A stretch of 64,000 nt of DNA, taken from NCBI GenBank assembly GCA_028141885.1, contig JAOIQU010000003.1, positions 1-64,000 on the forward strand, written 5' to 3'. Source of the stretch: Flavobacteriales bacterium. Its GTDB lineage: Bacteria; Bacteroidota; Bacteroidia; Flavobacteriales; UA16. The notes under the pieces were generated by a model. That model was not told the origin of the DNA. It did not search any database and saw only the letters and a program-made list of their open reading frames with translations. Each line of letters opens with the position of its first letter. Within the stretch, counting starts at the first letter, position 1. Positions 35,346 to 44,258 of the stretch are shown here, in pieces. The translations under genes and the position numbers were made by a program.

Positions 35346-38300
35346 ATGACCGAACAAACCAACACACCGCGGGAGGCGAAGGGGGGAGGCAAGCTTCGTG
35401 AGTTTGGGCTGACCACGTTGAGCATTCAAAACAAGACCACCGTCTTCGTGCTCATCGCCATCATTACGTTCTCAGGAATCAGCAGCTATTTGACGGTGCC
35501 CAAGGAGGCGTTCCCGGAGATTGTGGTGCCAGAAATTTTCGTGAGCACGTCCTACCCCGGGAACAGCCCGGTGAACATGGAGAAGCTCATCACGAGGCCG
35601 CTCGAGAAGGAAATCAACACGATTTCAGGCATCGACGAAATCACGTCCACCAGCGTGCAGGGCTTCAGCGCGATCGACATCAAGTTCAACTTTGACGTCA
35701 CGCCCACGGAGGCGTTGCGTAAGGTGAAGGACGCGGTGGACAAGGCCAAGTCCGACCCCGATTTCCCAACCGACCTTCCCGCGGACCCCAGCGTCATGGA
35801 GCTCAACTTCAGCGAGCTCATGCCGGTGATGAACATCAACCTGAGCGGCGACTACAGGCTTCAAGATTTGAAGAAGTACGCCGAGTACCTGGAGGACCGG
35901 GTGGAATCTTTGCCGCAAATCAGCAAAGTGGACATCCAGGGCATCAGCGACCTCGAAGTCGAGATTGAAGTGGATCACCTGCGCGCAGAAGCCATGCAGG
36001 TCAGCTTCAACGACATTTCAGGGGCGATCGCCGCAGAGAATATGACGGTTTCTGGCGGGGACTTGCTTGTGGACGGCGTGCGAAGGAGCGTCCAAGTGGA
36101 AGGAGATTTCACGAGCATCGAGGAACTCGAAAACGTCATCATCAAATCCGAAGGAGGGTTCACAGTGCACTTGCGCGATGTGGCGCAGGTGTCGTTTGTC
36201 GAGAAGGAGAAGGAGAGTTTTGCCCGAGAATATTCACGCCCAGTGGTGTCGCTGGACGTGGTGAAGCGCGCAGGCGAAAACCTGCTTGAAGCCTCTGCCG
36301 CCATCAACGCCATCATTGAAGAGGCCAAGCTGGAGGTGTTGCCGCGCAATCTGAACGTGTCCATCACCAACGACCAAAGCGACATGACCCAAACCCAAGT
36401 GGAGGAGCTTCAGAACTCCATCATTTTTGGGGTCCTTCTCGTGGTGGGGGTGTTGTTGTTCTTCCTCGGCTTGCGCAACGCCTTGTTTGTAGGGGTGGCC
36501 ATTCCGCTGTCCATGTTCATGAGCTTCCTCATCCTGAATTCGCTTGGCGTGACGTTCAACACGATGGTGTTGTTTTCGCTCGTCTTGGCCCTCGGCATGC
36601 TCGTTGACAACGGCATTGTGGTGGTGGAGAACGTGTACCGTCTTATGGATGAAGGGTACAGTCCGTTGAAGGCAGCTCGCTGCGGTGTGGGTGAGGTTGC
36701 CTGGCCCATCATTGCGTCGACCGGCACCACCCTCGCGGCATTTTTGCCGCTGGCGCTGTGGCCAGGACTCATCGGGGAGTTCATGAGCTACTTGCCCATG
36801 ACCCTGATCATCGTTTTGGGCTCGTCTTTGTTTGTGGCCTTGGTCATCAACCCCGTCTTGACCGCAGTCTTCATGAGGGTGGGTGAGGAACATGTCAACC
36901 GACGTCGCACTCACGTGGTGTCGGGCATTCTTGTGGGGGTTGGGGTCGCATTTCTCGCGCTGGGCGCCACGGGATTGGCCAACATCCTGGCGATCGCGGG
37001 CATCCTCACACTGCTGAATACCTACGCGCTCTATCCAGCGACCTTGACCTTCCAAAACAAGTTTCTCCCGCGCCTTGAAGCGGCTTACGAGCGGTTCCTC
37101 ACGTATGTGCTTGGTGGGCGTCGGCCTTGGGCCTTTTTCTGGGGAACGGTGGGCTTGCTGTTTTTGTCCATCGTGTTGATGGGCGTATTCCCACCCAAGG
37201 TGTTGTTCTTCCCTGACAACCAGCCTCAATACCTGAACATTTTTGTGTCCAAACCCATCGGAACGGATTTGGCCGAGACCAATGAGGTGGCCAAAGATGT
37301 GGAGCAGCGCGTGATGGAAGTCTTGGGCCGTGACGAGTTCAAGCGACCCAATCCCGAGACGGGTGAGCTCGAGAGTTTCATTGTCAATTCCGTCATTGGG
37401 ACGGTGGGCAACGGAACCAGCGATCCCAACGAGGGCCCGCAATTGGGCCCCACGCCGCACAAAGCGCGGGTGGTGGTCAACTTCGTGAAGTTCCAGGACC
37501 GTCGAGGCTTGTCCACGGGCGACGTGTTGAGTGCCATCCGCGAGGAGTTGCGGGGTTACCCGGACGCAGAGGTGGTCGTGACCAAAAATTCCGACGGTCC
37601 GCCTCAAGGCGCGCCCATCAACCTCGAGCTCACATGCGACGACTACGATGAATTGTTGGCGGCCTCTGAAAATGCCCTGCAATACCTCCGAGCCAAAGAC
37701 TATTTGGGCGTGGAAGAGTTGAAAATCGACGTCGACAAGCGCAAACCCCAAATGCCTGTCGTCATCGACCGGGAAAAGGCACGGACCTACGGATTAAGCA
37801 CGCGCGACATCGGGTACACGCTGCGGACGGCCTTGTTTGGGCGGGAAGTGGGCACGTACAAAGACGGGGAAGACGACTACCCCATAAACGTGCGTTTCGC
37901 CGAGGAATACCGCCACAGCAGCGACGCGCTGATGAACCAAAAGGTGATTTTCCGCAGCCAGAGCGACGGTCAAATCAAGGAGGTGCCCATCAGTGCCGTG
38001 GCCTCAGCCAGTCGCTCCACCACATTCAGCGCGGTGAAGCGAAAAGACCTAAAACGCGTCATCACGATCACTTCCAACGTGCTCGAAGGGGCCAACCCCA
38101 CCGAGATCATCACGCGCATGGAGGAAGACATGAAGGACGAGCTCACGATGCCAGGTGACGTGACGTGGGAGTTCACAGGTCAGCAAGAGGAACAGGCCAG
38201 AGAGATGGCGTTCCTCTCCAAGGCCCTGCTCATCGCCCTGTTCCTCATCTTCCTCATCATCGTCAGCCAGTTCAACAGCGTCACCACGCCGTTCATCATT

Positions 38301-38837
38301 GGTTTCAGCGTGATTTTCTCACTCATCGGCGTGTTGCTGGGACTCGTCATTTTCCAAATGGAGTTTGTGATCATCATGACCATGATTGGCATCATTTCGC
38401 TTGCGGGCGTGGTGGTGAACAACGCCATTGTGTTGATCGACTACACCAACTTGCTGAGGGCCCGTCGCCGTGAAGAGCTTGGCTTGGAGGCAGGAGAGTC
38501 CACCGAAGACGCCACCAAGCTGCCCTTCGAGGAGGTGAACACCGCCATCGTTGAAGGGGGCAAAACGAGGCTGCGCCCTGTTTTGCTGACGGCCATCACG
38601 ACGGTTCTCGGGTTGCTCCCGCTGGCCATCGGTTTGAACATTGATTTTGTGGGCTTGGTCACCAACTACGACCCCAACATTTACGTGGGTGGAGACAACA
38701 ACGTGTTTTGGAAGCCGATGAGTTGGGCCATCATTTTTGGCTTGACGTTCGCGACGTTCTTGACGCTGATCATTGTGCCCGTCATGTACTGGTGGATCGA
38801 GCGCACGACGTACAAGTGGGACGGGCGGTCAGTTTGA
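35346..38837 (+). CDS. RND family efflux transporter permease
   Basis: 1163 residues, a complete RND inner-membrane pump. After the first membrane helix (about 35-55) comes the periplasmic porter region. The membrane block at about 360-540 has the proton-relay-type motif LALGMLVDNGIVVVENVYRL (helix 4). A second porter region and a second membrane block near the C-terminus follow, with SLAGVVVNNAIVLIDY. It should export hydrophobic compounds with proton exchange. An insertion of extra hydrophobic segments around residues 520-560 and a periplasmic loop near 1105-1120 resemble other Bacteroidota pumps. The substrate cannot be told. Confidence 0.92.
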   Translation: MTEQTNTPREAKGGGKLREFGLTTLSIQNKTTVFVLIAIITFSGISSYLTVPKEAFPEIVVPEIFVSTSYPGNSPVNMEKLITRPLEKEINTISGIDEITSTSVQGFSAIDIKFNFDVTPTEALRKVKDAVDKAKSDPDFPTDLPADPSVMELNFSELMPVMNINLSGDYRLQDLKKYAEYLEDRVESLPQISKVDIQGISDLEVEIEVDHLRAEAMQVSFNDISGAIAAENMTVSGGDLLVDGVRRSVQVEGDFTSIEELENVIIKSEGGFTVHLRDVAQVSFVEKEKESFAREYSRPVVSLDVVKRAGENLLEASAAINAIIEEAKLEVLPRNLNVSITNDQSDMTQTQVEELQNSIIFGVLLVVGVLLFFLGLRNALFVGVAIPLSMFMSFLILNSLGVTFNTMVLFSLVLALGMLVDNGIVVVENVYRLMDEGYSPLKAARCGVGEVAWPIIASTGTTLAAFLPLALWPGLIGEFMSYLPMTLIIVLGSSLFVALVINPVLTAVFMRVGEEHVNRRRTHVVSGILVGVGVAFLALGATGLANILAIAGILTLLNTYALYPATLTFQNKFLPRLEAAYERFLTYVLGGRRPWAFFWGTVGLLFLSIVLMGVFPPKVLFFPDNQPQYLNIFVSKPIGTDLAETNEVAKDVEQRVMEVLGRDEFKRPNPETGELESFIVNSVIGTVGNGTSDPNEGPQLGPTPHKARVVVNFVKFQDRRGLSTGDVLSAIREELRGYPDAEVVVTKNSDGPPQGAPINLELTCDDYDELLAASENALQYLRAKDYLGVEELKIDVDKRKPQMPVVIDREKARTYGLSTRDIGYTLRTALFGREVGTYKDGEDDYPINVRFAEEYRHSSDALMNQKVIFRSQSDGQIKEVPISAVASASRSTTFSAVKRKDLKRVITITSNVLEGANPTEIITRMEEDMKDELTMPGDVTWEFTGQQEEQAREMAFLSKALLIALFLIFLIIVSQFNSVTTPFIIGFSVIFSLIGVLLGLVIFQMEFVIIMTMIGIISLAGVVVNNAIVLIDYTNLLRARRREELGLEAGESTEDATKLPFEEVNTAIVEGGKTRLRPVLLTAITTVLGLLPLAIGLNIDFVGLVTNYDPNIYVGGDNNVFWKPMSWAIIFGLTFATFLTLIIVPVMYWWIERTTYKWDGRSV

Positions 38838-38853
38838 GCCTTCTGTCCAAACG

Positions 38854-41388
38854 TCATCGCTGGACAATGCGCTGCACCCGCGGCCCTATCCGCGTGAGCA
38901 ACTCGTAGGGAATGGTGGAGGCTTGCGCGGCCACGTCGTCGATGCGGGGCCGGTCACCCCAAAGGGTCACGCGGTCACCGGGATGAACGTCGAGCCCTGT
39001 GGCATCCACCGTCACCATGTCCATGCACACCCGGCCCACGGTTGGAAGCAGGTGGCCATTCCAGCGTACCTGTCCACAACCGTTGCCCAACGCCCTGGGA
39101 TAGCCGTCGGCATAACCCACGGAGAGCACGGCCAAGGTGCGGTCGTGGTCCACGGCGTCCGTGAAGCCATATCCAGAGCCTTTTCCGGCAGGAATGTGGA
39201 CGAGTTTGGCCACGGATGTGTCGAGGGAGAGGACGTTTTCGAGTCCGACTTGTTCTGAGCCTGGACCGACGCCATACATCGCAAGGCCCACCCGAATGTG
39301 CGTCAGCACTGGGGCGTGCGCTTCTCGATCTGATGCTGAGAGCCACTCATGGATGCGCGCTGCGCCCGCGGAGTTCAGGATGTGCCTGGGGACGTTGTGA
39401 AACCGTTCTATCGTGCGGCGGAGGAAGGCGCCCAACTGCTTTCGAGTGGCGTCGTCCAGTTCCGGATCGTCGGCTCCAGCCAAGTGGGTCATCACGCTGA
39501 CGAGTTCCAATGCTGGACTTTGCAGGAGCGTTTCCACAAATTCGTCTTCGTGGGGAGCCAATCCCAAACGATGCATGCCGGTGTCCAGTTTGAGGTGCAC
39601 AGCCCAGCCTTCAACTTCGTTGGCTTCGGCCCATTCTTTCGCCAGCTGCACATGCATCGTCGACACCAGCTGAGGTTCCAGATCGTGGGCGTACATCGTC
39701 CCAAAGGTGGACGGGTCGGGGTTGAGCACAAGGATTCGCGCACGAATGCCGGCCTCGCGCAACACCACGCCTTCGTCGGCATACGCCACGGCGAGCCAGT
39801 CGACGTTTTGGGCTTCCAACAACCGGCCAAGCAACACGGGATCGGTGCCATAGCCGAGGCCCTTGATCACCGCGATGACGCCCTCTGCTCCGGCGTGAGC
39901 CTTGAGCGCACGCAGGTTGTTGACCAGGGCGCTGGTGTTGAGGGTCAGGGTGGTGACGTGTCGCGCGGGTGCGAGGGCCTGCATGGCCGGCTGCAGGCGG
40001 TCGGTCGAGGCCACCTTGACCAACACGTTGGCGCTGCCCAGAGCGTTGGAAGCAGTCACGAGTTCATCCATGTCTCGAAACACACGAATCTCGATGGGTG
40101 CGCCCGAAGGCTTGTCTTGCTCAGCTTCAAGCAGGGCCGTTTCAGCTTCCGCGCCCCAAGAAGGTGCCCAAACCCACAGGTCACTGAGGCGATGGTGTTT
40201 GGCCAGCTCGGCAAGTTGCTGGGCCCGCTGGCTTGCATCCAAGCCACTTTGAGGCACGTCGCCAACCAAAGCCAGAGACCGACCGGCATCCGGAGCGGCA
40301 TCGAGAGCGCTCAACGCCACGCGCAAAGACCCAAAGTCGTGGTTGCAATCGTCCTGGATCAACACCCCACCTCGGGCGCGCTGGGTTGAGGACAGACGCC
40401 CAGACAGCGTGGTCAAGTCGGCCATGTTGGCGGCCACGTCAGCCAGCTTCACGTCGAGGTGGAGGGCCACCAACGCGGCGGTGCATGCGTTTTGGATCGA
40501 TGCGATGTCCGTGAGGGGCACCGTTGTTTTTGCGGACGCTCCTCGCCAATGCAGGGAAAGCGCCTGGGCAGACGTGTCAACATGAACCCGCAAGTCGGCT
40601 CGATGCGCTTGTGGGTCGTTGTCGTTCGCCCAAGTCACGATGGCGGCATCCAGGTGCATTGCACATGCGTCGCGCAAGGCCTCCGGCATGAAAACCTGCT
40701 GACACCCCTTGAACAAGGCACATTTTTCCTCTGCCAAATGTGCAGGCCCGTCAAAATTGCCGAGATGGGCTTGGCCCAAGTGGGTGAGCACCCCAACGGT
40801 GGGCAGAATGCACGCTTGGAGTCGTTGCATTTCGCCAGGTTCGCTGATGCCGGCTTCAATCACCGACACATCGTGATGTGCTTCGATGGACCACATGCTC
40901 AGCGGCACCCCCAGTTGGCTGTTGTGGCTCAATGGGCTTCGGTGGATGGCACGATGTTGAGGGAGCAAACGAGCCAACCACTCTTTGACCGTGGTTTTGC
41001 CGTTGCTTCCCGTGACCGCAATGACCGGCCCTTGAAACGCAGTTCTTTTGGCACGCGCCATGCGTTGCAATGCGAGCAAGACATCAGGCACCACCAACAC
41101 GTCGCAGCCTTCGTGCCAAGGGTCTCCAGGTTTTGGCGGTTCACTCACCACAAAACGCCGCACCCCTTTCGCGTGCGCTGCGCTGAGAAAGTCATGGCCG
41201 TTGTGCCAAGGGCCCCGGATGGCAAAAAATACAGACGCACTTGGGTGAATCAAGGTTCGTGTGTCCGTGCTGGGATGGAGCACCATCCCGTCGCTTGGGC
41301 CGGAATGCGAGTACGTGCCCCGTTGGGAGGAGGCATGCTCTTGGGACCAATTTCGCCAAGTGGCGACTGTCCACCCCCTTCCGGTCAT
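38854..41388 (-). CDS. murF-alr: Bifunctional UDP-MurNAc-tripeptide:D-Ala-D-Ala ligase / alanine racemase
   Basis: 844 residues. The N-terminal ~470 residues are MurF: ATP site VTGSNGKTTVKEW, SHNSQLGVPLS, EAGISEPGEM, QDDCNHDFGS. The C-terminal ~370 residues are a PLP alanine racemase with the cofactor lysine in VIKGLGYGTD (usually VKANAYG), HLKLDTGMHRLG, NSAGAARI, and YADGYPRALGNGC. The fusion supplies D-Ala and attaches D-Ala-D-Ala in peptidoglycan synthesis, and is standard in Bacteroidota. The ATG at 41388 overlaps the tdk stop (ATGA); the longer open frame to 41526 only reads over tdk. Confidence 0.93.
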   Translation of the reverse strand: MTGRGWTVATWRNWSQEHASSQRGTYSHSGPSDGMVLHPSTDTRTLIHPSASVFFAIRGPWHNGHDFLSAAHAKGVRRFVVSEPPKPGDPWHEGCDVLVVPDVLLALQRMARAKRTAFQGPVIAVTGSNGKTTVKEWLARLLPQHRAIHRSPLSHNSQLGVPLSMWSIEAHHDVSVIEAGISEPGEMQRLQACILPTVGVLTHLGQAHLGNFDGPAHLAEEKCALFKGCQQVFMPEALRDACAMHLDAAIVTWANDNDPQAHRADLRVHVDTSAQALSLHWRGASAKTTVPLTDIASIQNACTAALVALHLDVKLADVAANMADLTTLSGRLSSTQRARGGVLIQDDCNHDFGSLRVALSALDAAPDAGRSLALVGDVPQSGLDASQRAQQLAELAKHHRLSDLWVWAPSWGAEAETALLEAEQDKPSGAPIEIRVFRDMDELVTASNALGSANVLVKVASTDRLQPAMQALAPARHVTTLTLNTSALVNNLRALKAHAGAEGVIAVIKGLGYGTDPVLLGRLLEAQNVDWLAVAYADEGVVLREAGIRARILVLNPDPSTFGTMYAHDLEPQLVSTMHVQLAKEWAEANEVEGWAVHLKLDTGMHRLGLAPHEDEFVETLLQSPALELVSVMTHLAGADDPELDDATRKQLGAFLRRTIERFHNVPRHILNSAGAARIHEWLSASDREAHAPVLTHIRVGLAMYGVGPGSEQVGLENVLSLDTSVAKLVHIPAGKGSGYGFTDAVDHDRTLAVLSVGYADGYPRALGNGCGQVRWNGHLLPTVGRVCMDMVTVDATGLDVHPGDRVTLWGDRPRIDDVAAQASTIPYELLTRIGPRVQRIVQR

Positions 41389-42017
41389 TCCACCGCAGTT
41401 GCGTTGGCCGCGACGTAGGCGTGTCTCGCGAGCGGAATGTATCGGTCCTGAGCGCCGAGCTCCACTTGGCTTTTGCCTCCTGCGATGCGATGCGAAAAGT
41501 GGGCGGCCCTTCCGGTTTCCACACAAACGGCGTGGAGTTTGGTCACTTCTTCCGCCAGGGCCAGGAGCTCGGGCATGGGCCCAAACGGCCGACCCTCGTA
41601 ATCCAAATCAAGTCCCGCCACAATCACCCTGTATCCTTGGTTGGCAAGGTCATTGCACACTTGAGGCAGGTCGCTGTCGAAGAATTGAGCCTCGTCGATG
41701 GCCACAATCGAGTAGCCTTCTTTTCGGCCGGGCTCTCGTTTGGCCGCATTTTGAATGTGCTCGTAAATGGCCTTGCTGTTGGGCACCACCACAGACGTCA
41801 TGGTATTCTTGTCGTGGCTGACCACTTCGACGTTGTCGTATCGCGTGTCGGTGGCCGGTTTGAACAAGGCCACTGGAAGCTTGGCGATGTGCGCGCGTCG
41901 GATTCTCCGAAGGAGCTCTTCAGTTTTGCCAGAAAACATGGGTCCGCAGACCACCTCGAGTCGACCCTCGCCGGCGGGAATGCCTTGCGGAAAAGAGAAA
42001 TGGTCCGATGCGTGCAT
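41385..42017 (-). CDS. tdk: Thymidine kinase
   Basis: 210 residues from the ATG at 42017. It has a P-loop VCGPMFSGKTEELLRRIRR, AIDEAQFFD, and GLDLDYEGRPFGPMPELL. The zinc-knuckle region is LHAVCVETGRAAHFSHR, with fewer cysteines than E. coli Tdk. It phosphorylates thymidine (dTMP salvage). The in-frame ATG at 42068 is excluded because the -7 box (42023-42030) lies downstream of it. It is the first gene of a two-gene unit with murF-alr. Confidence 0.93.
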   Translation of the reverse strand: MHASDHFSFPQGIPAGEGRLEVVCGPMFSGKTEELLRRIRRAHIAKLPVALFKPATDTRYDNVEVVSHDKNTMTSVVVPNSKAIYEHIQNAAKREPGRKEGYSIVAIDEAQFFDSDLPQVCNDLANQGYRVIVAGLDLDYEGRPFGPMPELLALAEEVTKLHAVCVETGRAAHFSHRIAGGKSQVELGAQDRYIPLARHAYVAANATAVE

Positions 42018-42022
42018 GGAGG

Positions 42023-42053
42023 GCAAGTTAGCGCGCAGCGAGGCGTATGTTTG
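42023..42053. promoter_or_regulatory. Divergent -7 boxes between tdk and the lipoprotein gene
   Basis: Minus strand: TAACTTGC (42023-42030), 5 nt before the tdk ATG at 42017. Plus strand: TATGTTTG (42046-42053), 5 nt before the ATG at 42059. The plus-strand box contains the alternative ATG at 42047, which is therefore unlikely to be the start. Confidence 0.5.
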
Positions 42054-42058
42054 AAGCC

Positions 42059-42478
42059 ATGAAGCCAATTTCCTTCAACTTCTTGACCACAAGCCTGCTC
42101 GTGTTGATGGCCTCGTGTGTGCAAACCCCCGGTGAAGGTGGTCGGGCAAGCATCGTGGGCCATGTCCAAGAGGAGGCGCGTACGGTGTTGAACAACCCCA
42201 ATTCAGCTGCCCCTCAAGGCGCTTATCCGGCAACCGACCGCAATGTATTTCTCATTTACGGCGACAACGTGGGCCCCGACGACCAGGTTGAAACCAACCA
42301 CGAAGGAGACTTTGTGTTCCCATGGCTCCGACCTGGCGACTACACCGTCTACGTCTACAGCGAAGACACGTCCACAACCGTTCCTCCCCGAGAGATGGTG
42401 GTGCTCCAACACGTGACAATCTCCTCTGCGAAAGAGACCTTGGTGTTGGACACCCTTCGCATTTTCAAAGAACTCTGA
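42059..42478 (+). CDS. Small lipoprotein with carboxypeptidase-regulatory-like fold
   Basis: 139 residues. The lipoprotein signal peptide ends in a lipobox MASC (Cys about 20). The remainder looks like a single beta-sandwich of the carboxypeptidase-regulatory/SdrD-B type (VFLIYGDNVGPDDQVETNHE, then GDFVFPWLRPGDYTVYVYSE). Probably a periplasmic or surface lipoprotein; function unknown. It is followed 3 nt later by the DUF2490-like gene. Confidence 0.7.
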   Translation: MKPISFNFLTTSLLVLMASCVQTPGEGGRASIVGHVQEEARTVLNNPNSAAPQGAYPATDRNVFLIYGDNVGPDDQVETNHEGDFVFPWLRPGDYTVYVYSEDTSTTVPPREMVVLQHVTISSAKETLVLDTLRIFKEL

Positions 42479-42481
42479 GCC

Positions 42482-43201
42482 TTGGATCCAAAACCCATTC
42501 CGTGGATTGTGTTGGGTTGGTTGCTGTGTAGTCCAGGGTGGACTTTGGCACAGGGCACCCAATCCTGGTTGGCCACTTCAGTGAGTCAAAACCTGCCCCA
42601 TGAGTTGGATTGGACGGTTCAAGGACAGGTGAGGACTCGTTCCGGTGAATTCAGCTTGGGAGAGGGCATCGTGGATGTTGGCATGGGTTGGTCTCCCGAT
42701 GTTTTGTCAAAGTGGTCTGTGGATGGCACGTGTCGCACTCGATGGGAATACCCTGCGGAGGGGGGGTGGACGACGGGTTGGCGCTGGGCGACTTCCGTGA
42801 AGTGGAAAACGTCGCTGGGAGACCACGACCTTCGATTCAGGTTGAGGCACCAGTTCGGAGGCCCGTGGATGCGTCCTTGGGATCGTGCTCGTTGGCGCAT
42901 TCAGGGAAAATGGACCCACGACCTCCCGAAGGGATGGAAGGTCATGCCTTCGGTTGAAACGTTTTTGGGAACGCGTTGGGTGTCGAGCGAAGCAGGAAAT
43001 CGCTCGGAGCCCACAGCCCTGCGCGGCCGTTTGATGGTGGACAAGAAATGGACCAAGCGGCGGCACGTGGTGTTTGGTTACCAGTGGCAATCGACCCTGA
43101 ATTCCTTCCCTCGTTGGCACGAGCACACCCTTTTGGTCTCCATGGATTTGGACCTCAAAAAGGCCAAGCTGGGTGAGAAGAGGCGGGCGGCCTCAGAATA
43201 A
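42482..43201 (+). CDS. DUF2490-like outer-membrane protein
   Basis: 239 residues with a signal peptide (about 1-24, GWLLCSPGWTLAQ). Alternating aromatic beta strands rich in Trp and Arg follow, ending HTLLVSMDLDLKK, resembling DUF2490 barrel-like proteins. No ATG is available upstream of the signal peptide: the frame starts at a TTG directly after the preceding stop, or at a GTG at 42509. It is probably co-transcribed with the lipoprotein. Function unknown. Confidence 0.6.
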   Translation: MDPKPIPWIVLGWLLCSPGWTLAQGTQSWLATSVSQNLPHELDWTVQGQVRTRSGEFSLGEGIVDVGMGWSPDVLSKWSVDGTCRTRWEYPAEGGWTTGWRWATSVKWKTSLGDHDLRFRLRHQFGGPWMRPWDRARWRIQGKWTHDLPKGWKVMPSVETFLGTRWVSSEAGNRSEPTALRGRLMVDKKWTKRRHVVFGYQWQSTLNSFPRWHEHTLLVSMDLDLKKAKLGEKRRAASE

Positions 43202-43260
43202 AAACGGCCTGGGCGCGAAACTTTGTCCACGAAGTCGCTTGGGTTGTCCACAACGTTTCC

Positions 43261-43268
43261 TATCTTCG
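43261..43268 (+). promoter_or_regulatory. -7 box of the rplM-rpsI operon
   Basis: TATCTTCG, 44 nt before the rplM start, one of the few cases here with a real 5' leader. Confidence 0.5.
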
Positions 43269-43271
43269 CAC

Positions 43272-43286
43272 CCCCAAATTTTGGGG
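43272..43286 (+). promoter_or_regulatory. Palindrome in the rplM leader
   Basis: CCCCAAA-T-TTTGGGG, an almost perfect palindrome right after the expected transcription start. As RNA it can form a CCCC/GGGG stem. It is a candidate for autogenous control by L13 or for a DNA-binding regulator. Confidence 0.4.
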
Positions 43287-43312
43287 AAACTCAACTACGC
43301 AAACCGTACGCT

Positions 43313-43762
43313 GTGGATACTTTGAGCTACAAAACGCGTTCCATCAACAAGGAGAACGCAAACAAGAAGTGGTGGTTGGTCGATGCCGAAGGTCAAACTT
43401 TAGGTCGTCTTTCCACTCAAATCGCCACGTTGCTTCGTGGCAAGCACAAGACCAATTTCACCCCTCACGCCGATTGCGGCGACTACGTGGTTGTGGTGAA
43501 CGCAGAAAAGATTGTGCTCACAGGCAACAAAATGGAGACCAAAGAGTACATCCGCTACACGGGTTACCCCGGAGGTCAGCGCGTCCGCACTGCCGAAGAG
43601 CAGTTGAAGCGAAAGCCTTTCGCGGTTGTTGAAGATGCCGTTCGTGGTATGCTTCCGAAGAACCGTCTCGGCCGCGAAATCTTCCGCAACCTTCACGTGT
43701 ACGTGGGTCCTGACCACAAGCACGAAGCCCAACAACCCACGCCATTTCAATTGAACGCCTAA
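43313..43762 (+). CDS. rplM: 50S ribosomal protein L13
   Basis: 149 residues from the GTG at 43313. It matches the family start (M)DTLSYKTRS and continues with WWLVDAEGQTLGRLSTQIA, GDYVVVVNAEKIVLTGNK, YIRYTGYPGG and MLPKNRLGREIFRNLHVYVG. The frame extends upstream to 43223, but that would add 30 residues reading over the promoter and palindrome. It is followed by rpsI with a TAATG overlap. Confidence 0.95.
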   Translation: MDTLSYKTRSINKENANKKWWLVDAEGQTLGRLSTQIATLLRGKHKTNFTPHADCGDYVVVVNAEKIVLTGNKMETKEYIRYTGYPGGQRVRTAEEQLKRKPFAVVEDAVRGMLPKNRLGREIFRNLHVYVGPDHKHEAQQPTPFQLNA

Positions 43763-44148
43763 TGGACGTCATCAACACTTCAGGCCGCCGCAAGACGAGC
43801 GTTGCCCGCATTTACATGAAGCCCGGAAAGGGCGAAGTGACCGTGAACAAGCGCCCCGCGGCCGAGTACTTCACCACTGGTGTTCTCCAGTACAAAGTGA
43901 ACCAGCCGTTTGCCATCACAGAAACCGAAGGCCAATACGACGTGAACGTCAATGTCTACGGCGGTGGCATCACAGGTCAAGCAGAGGCCGTTCGCCTCGC
44001 AGTGTCCAAGGCGCTGATCGAAGTCAACCCCGAGTGGAAGTCTTCGTTGAAAGCCGAAGGCCTCACCACCCGTGACCCACGGATGGTAGAGCGCAAGAAG
44101 TACGGCCAGAAAAAAGCACGCAAGAAGGAGCAGTTCTCAAAGCGTTGA
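43762..44148 (+). CDS. rpsI: 30S ribosomal protein S9
   Basis: 128 residues, complete: NTSGRRKTSVARIYMKPGKG at the start, GGGITGQAEAVRLAVSKAL in the middle and the basic tail ERKKYGQKKARKKEQFSKR that reaches the ribosomal P site. Its ATG shares an A with the rplM stop. A terminator follows at 44159. Confidence 0.97.
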   Translation: MDVINTSGRRKTSVARIYMKPGKGEVTVNKRPAAEYFTTGVLQYKVNQPFAITETEGQYDVNVNVYGGGITGQAEAVRLAVSKALIEVNPEWKSSLKAEGLTTRDPRMVERKKYGQKKARKKEQFSKR

Positions 44149-44158
44149 TCGCTTTGGA

Positions 44159-44182
44159 GAGAGGCTCCCCTCTTTTTCTTTT
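44159..44182 (+). terminator. Intrinsic terminator after rpsI
   Basis: A short hairpin AGAGG-CTCC-CCTCT (plus one G-U) followed by TTTTTCTTTTC. It separates rplM-rpsI from rpsB-tsf. Confidence 0.6.
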
Positions 44183-44258
44183 CAGTTTAGAATCCAAACG
44201 ACGCAGACCTGTTTTCAGCTACTGTGCCGTTGCTTAACCCAGGAACGTAAACATCATC

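Noticed and set aside
36234..37751. 505-codon frame antisense to the RND pump gene
   Set aside because: His/Gln/Arg-rich composition typical of antisense shadows, and fully inside a well-supported gene.
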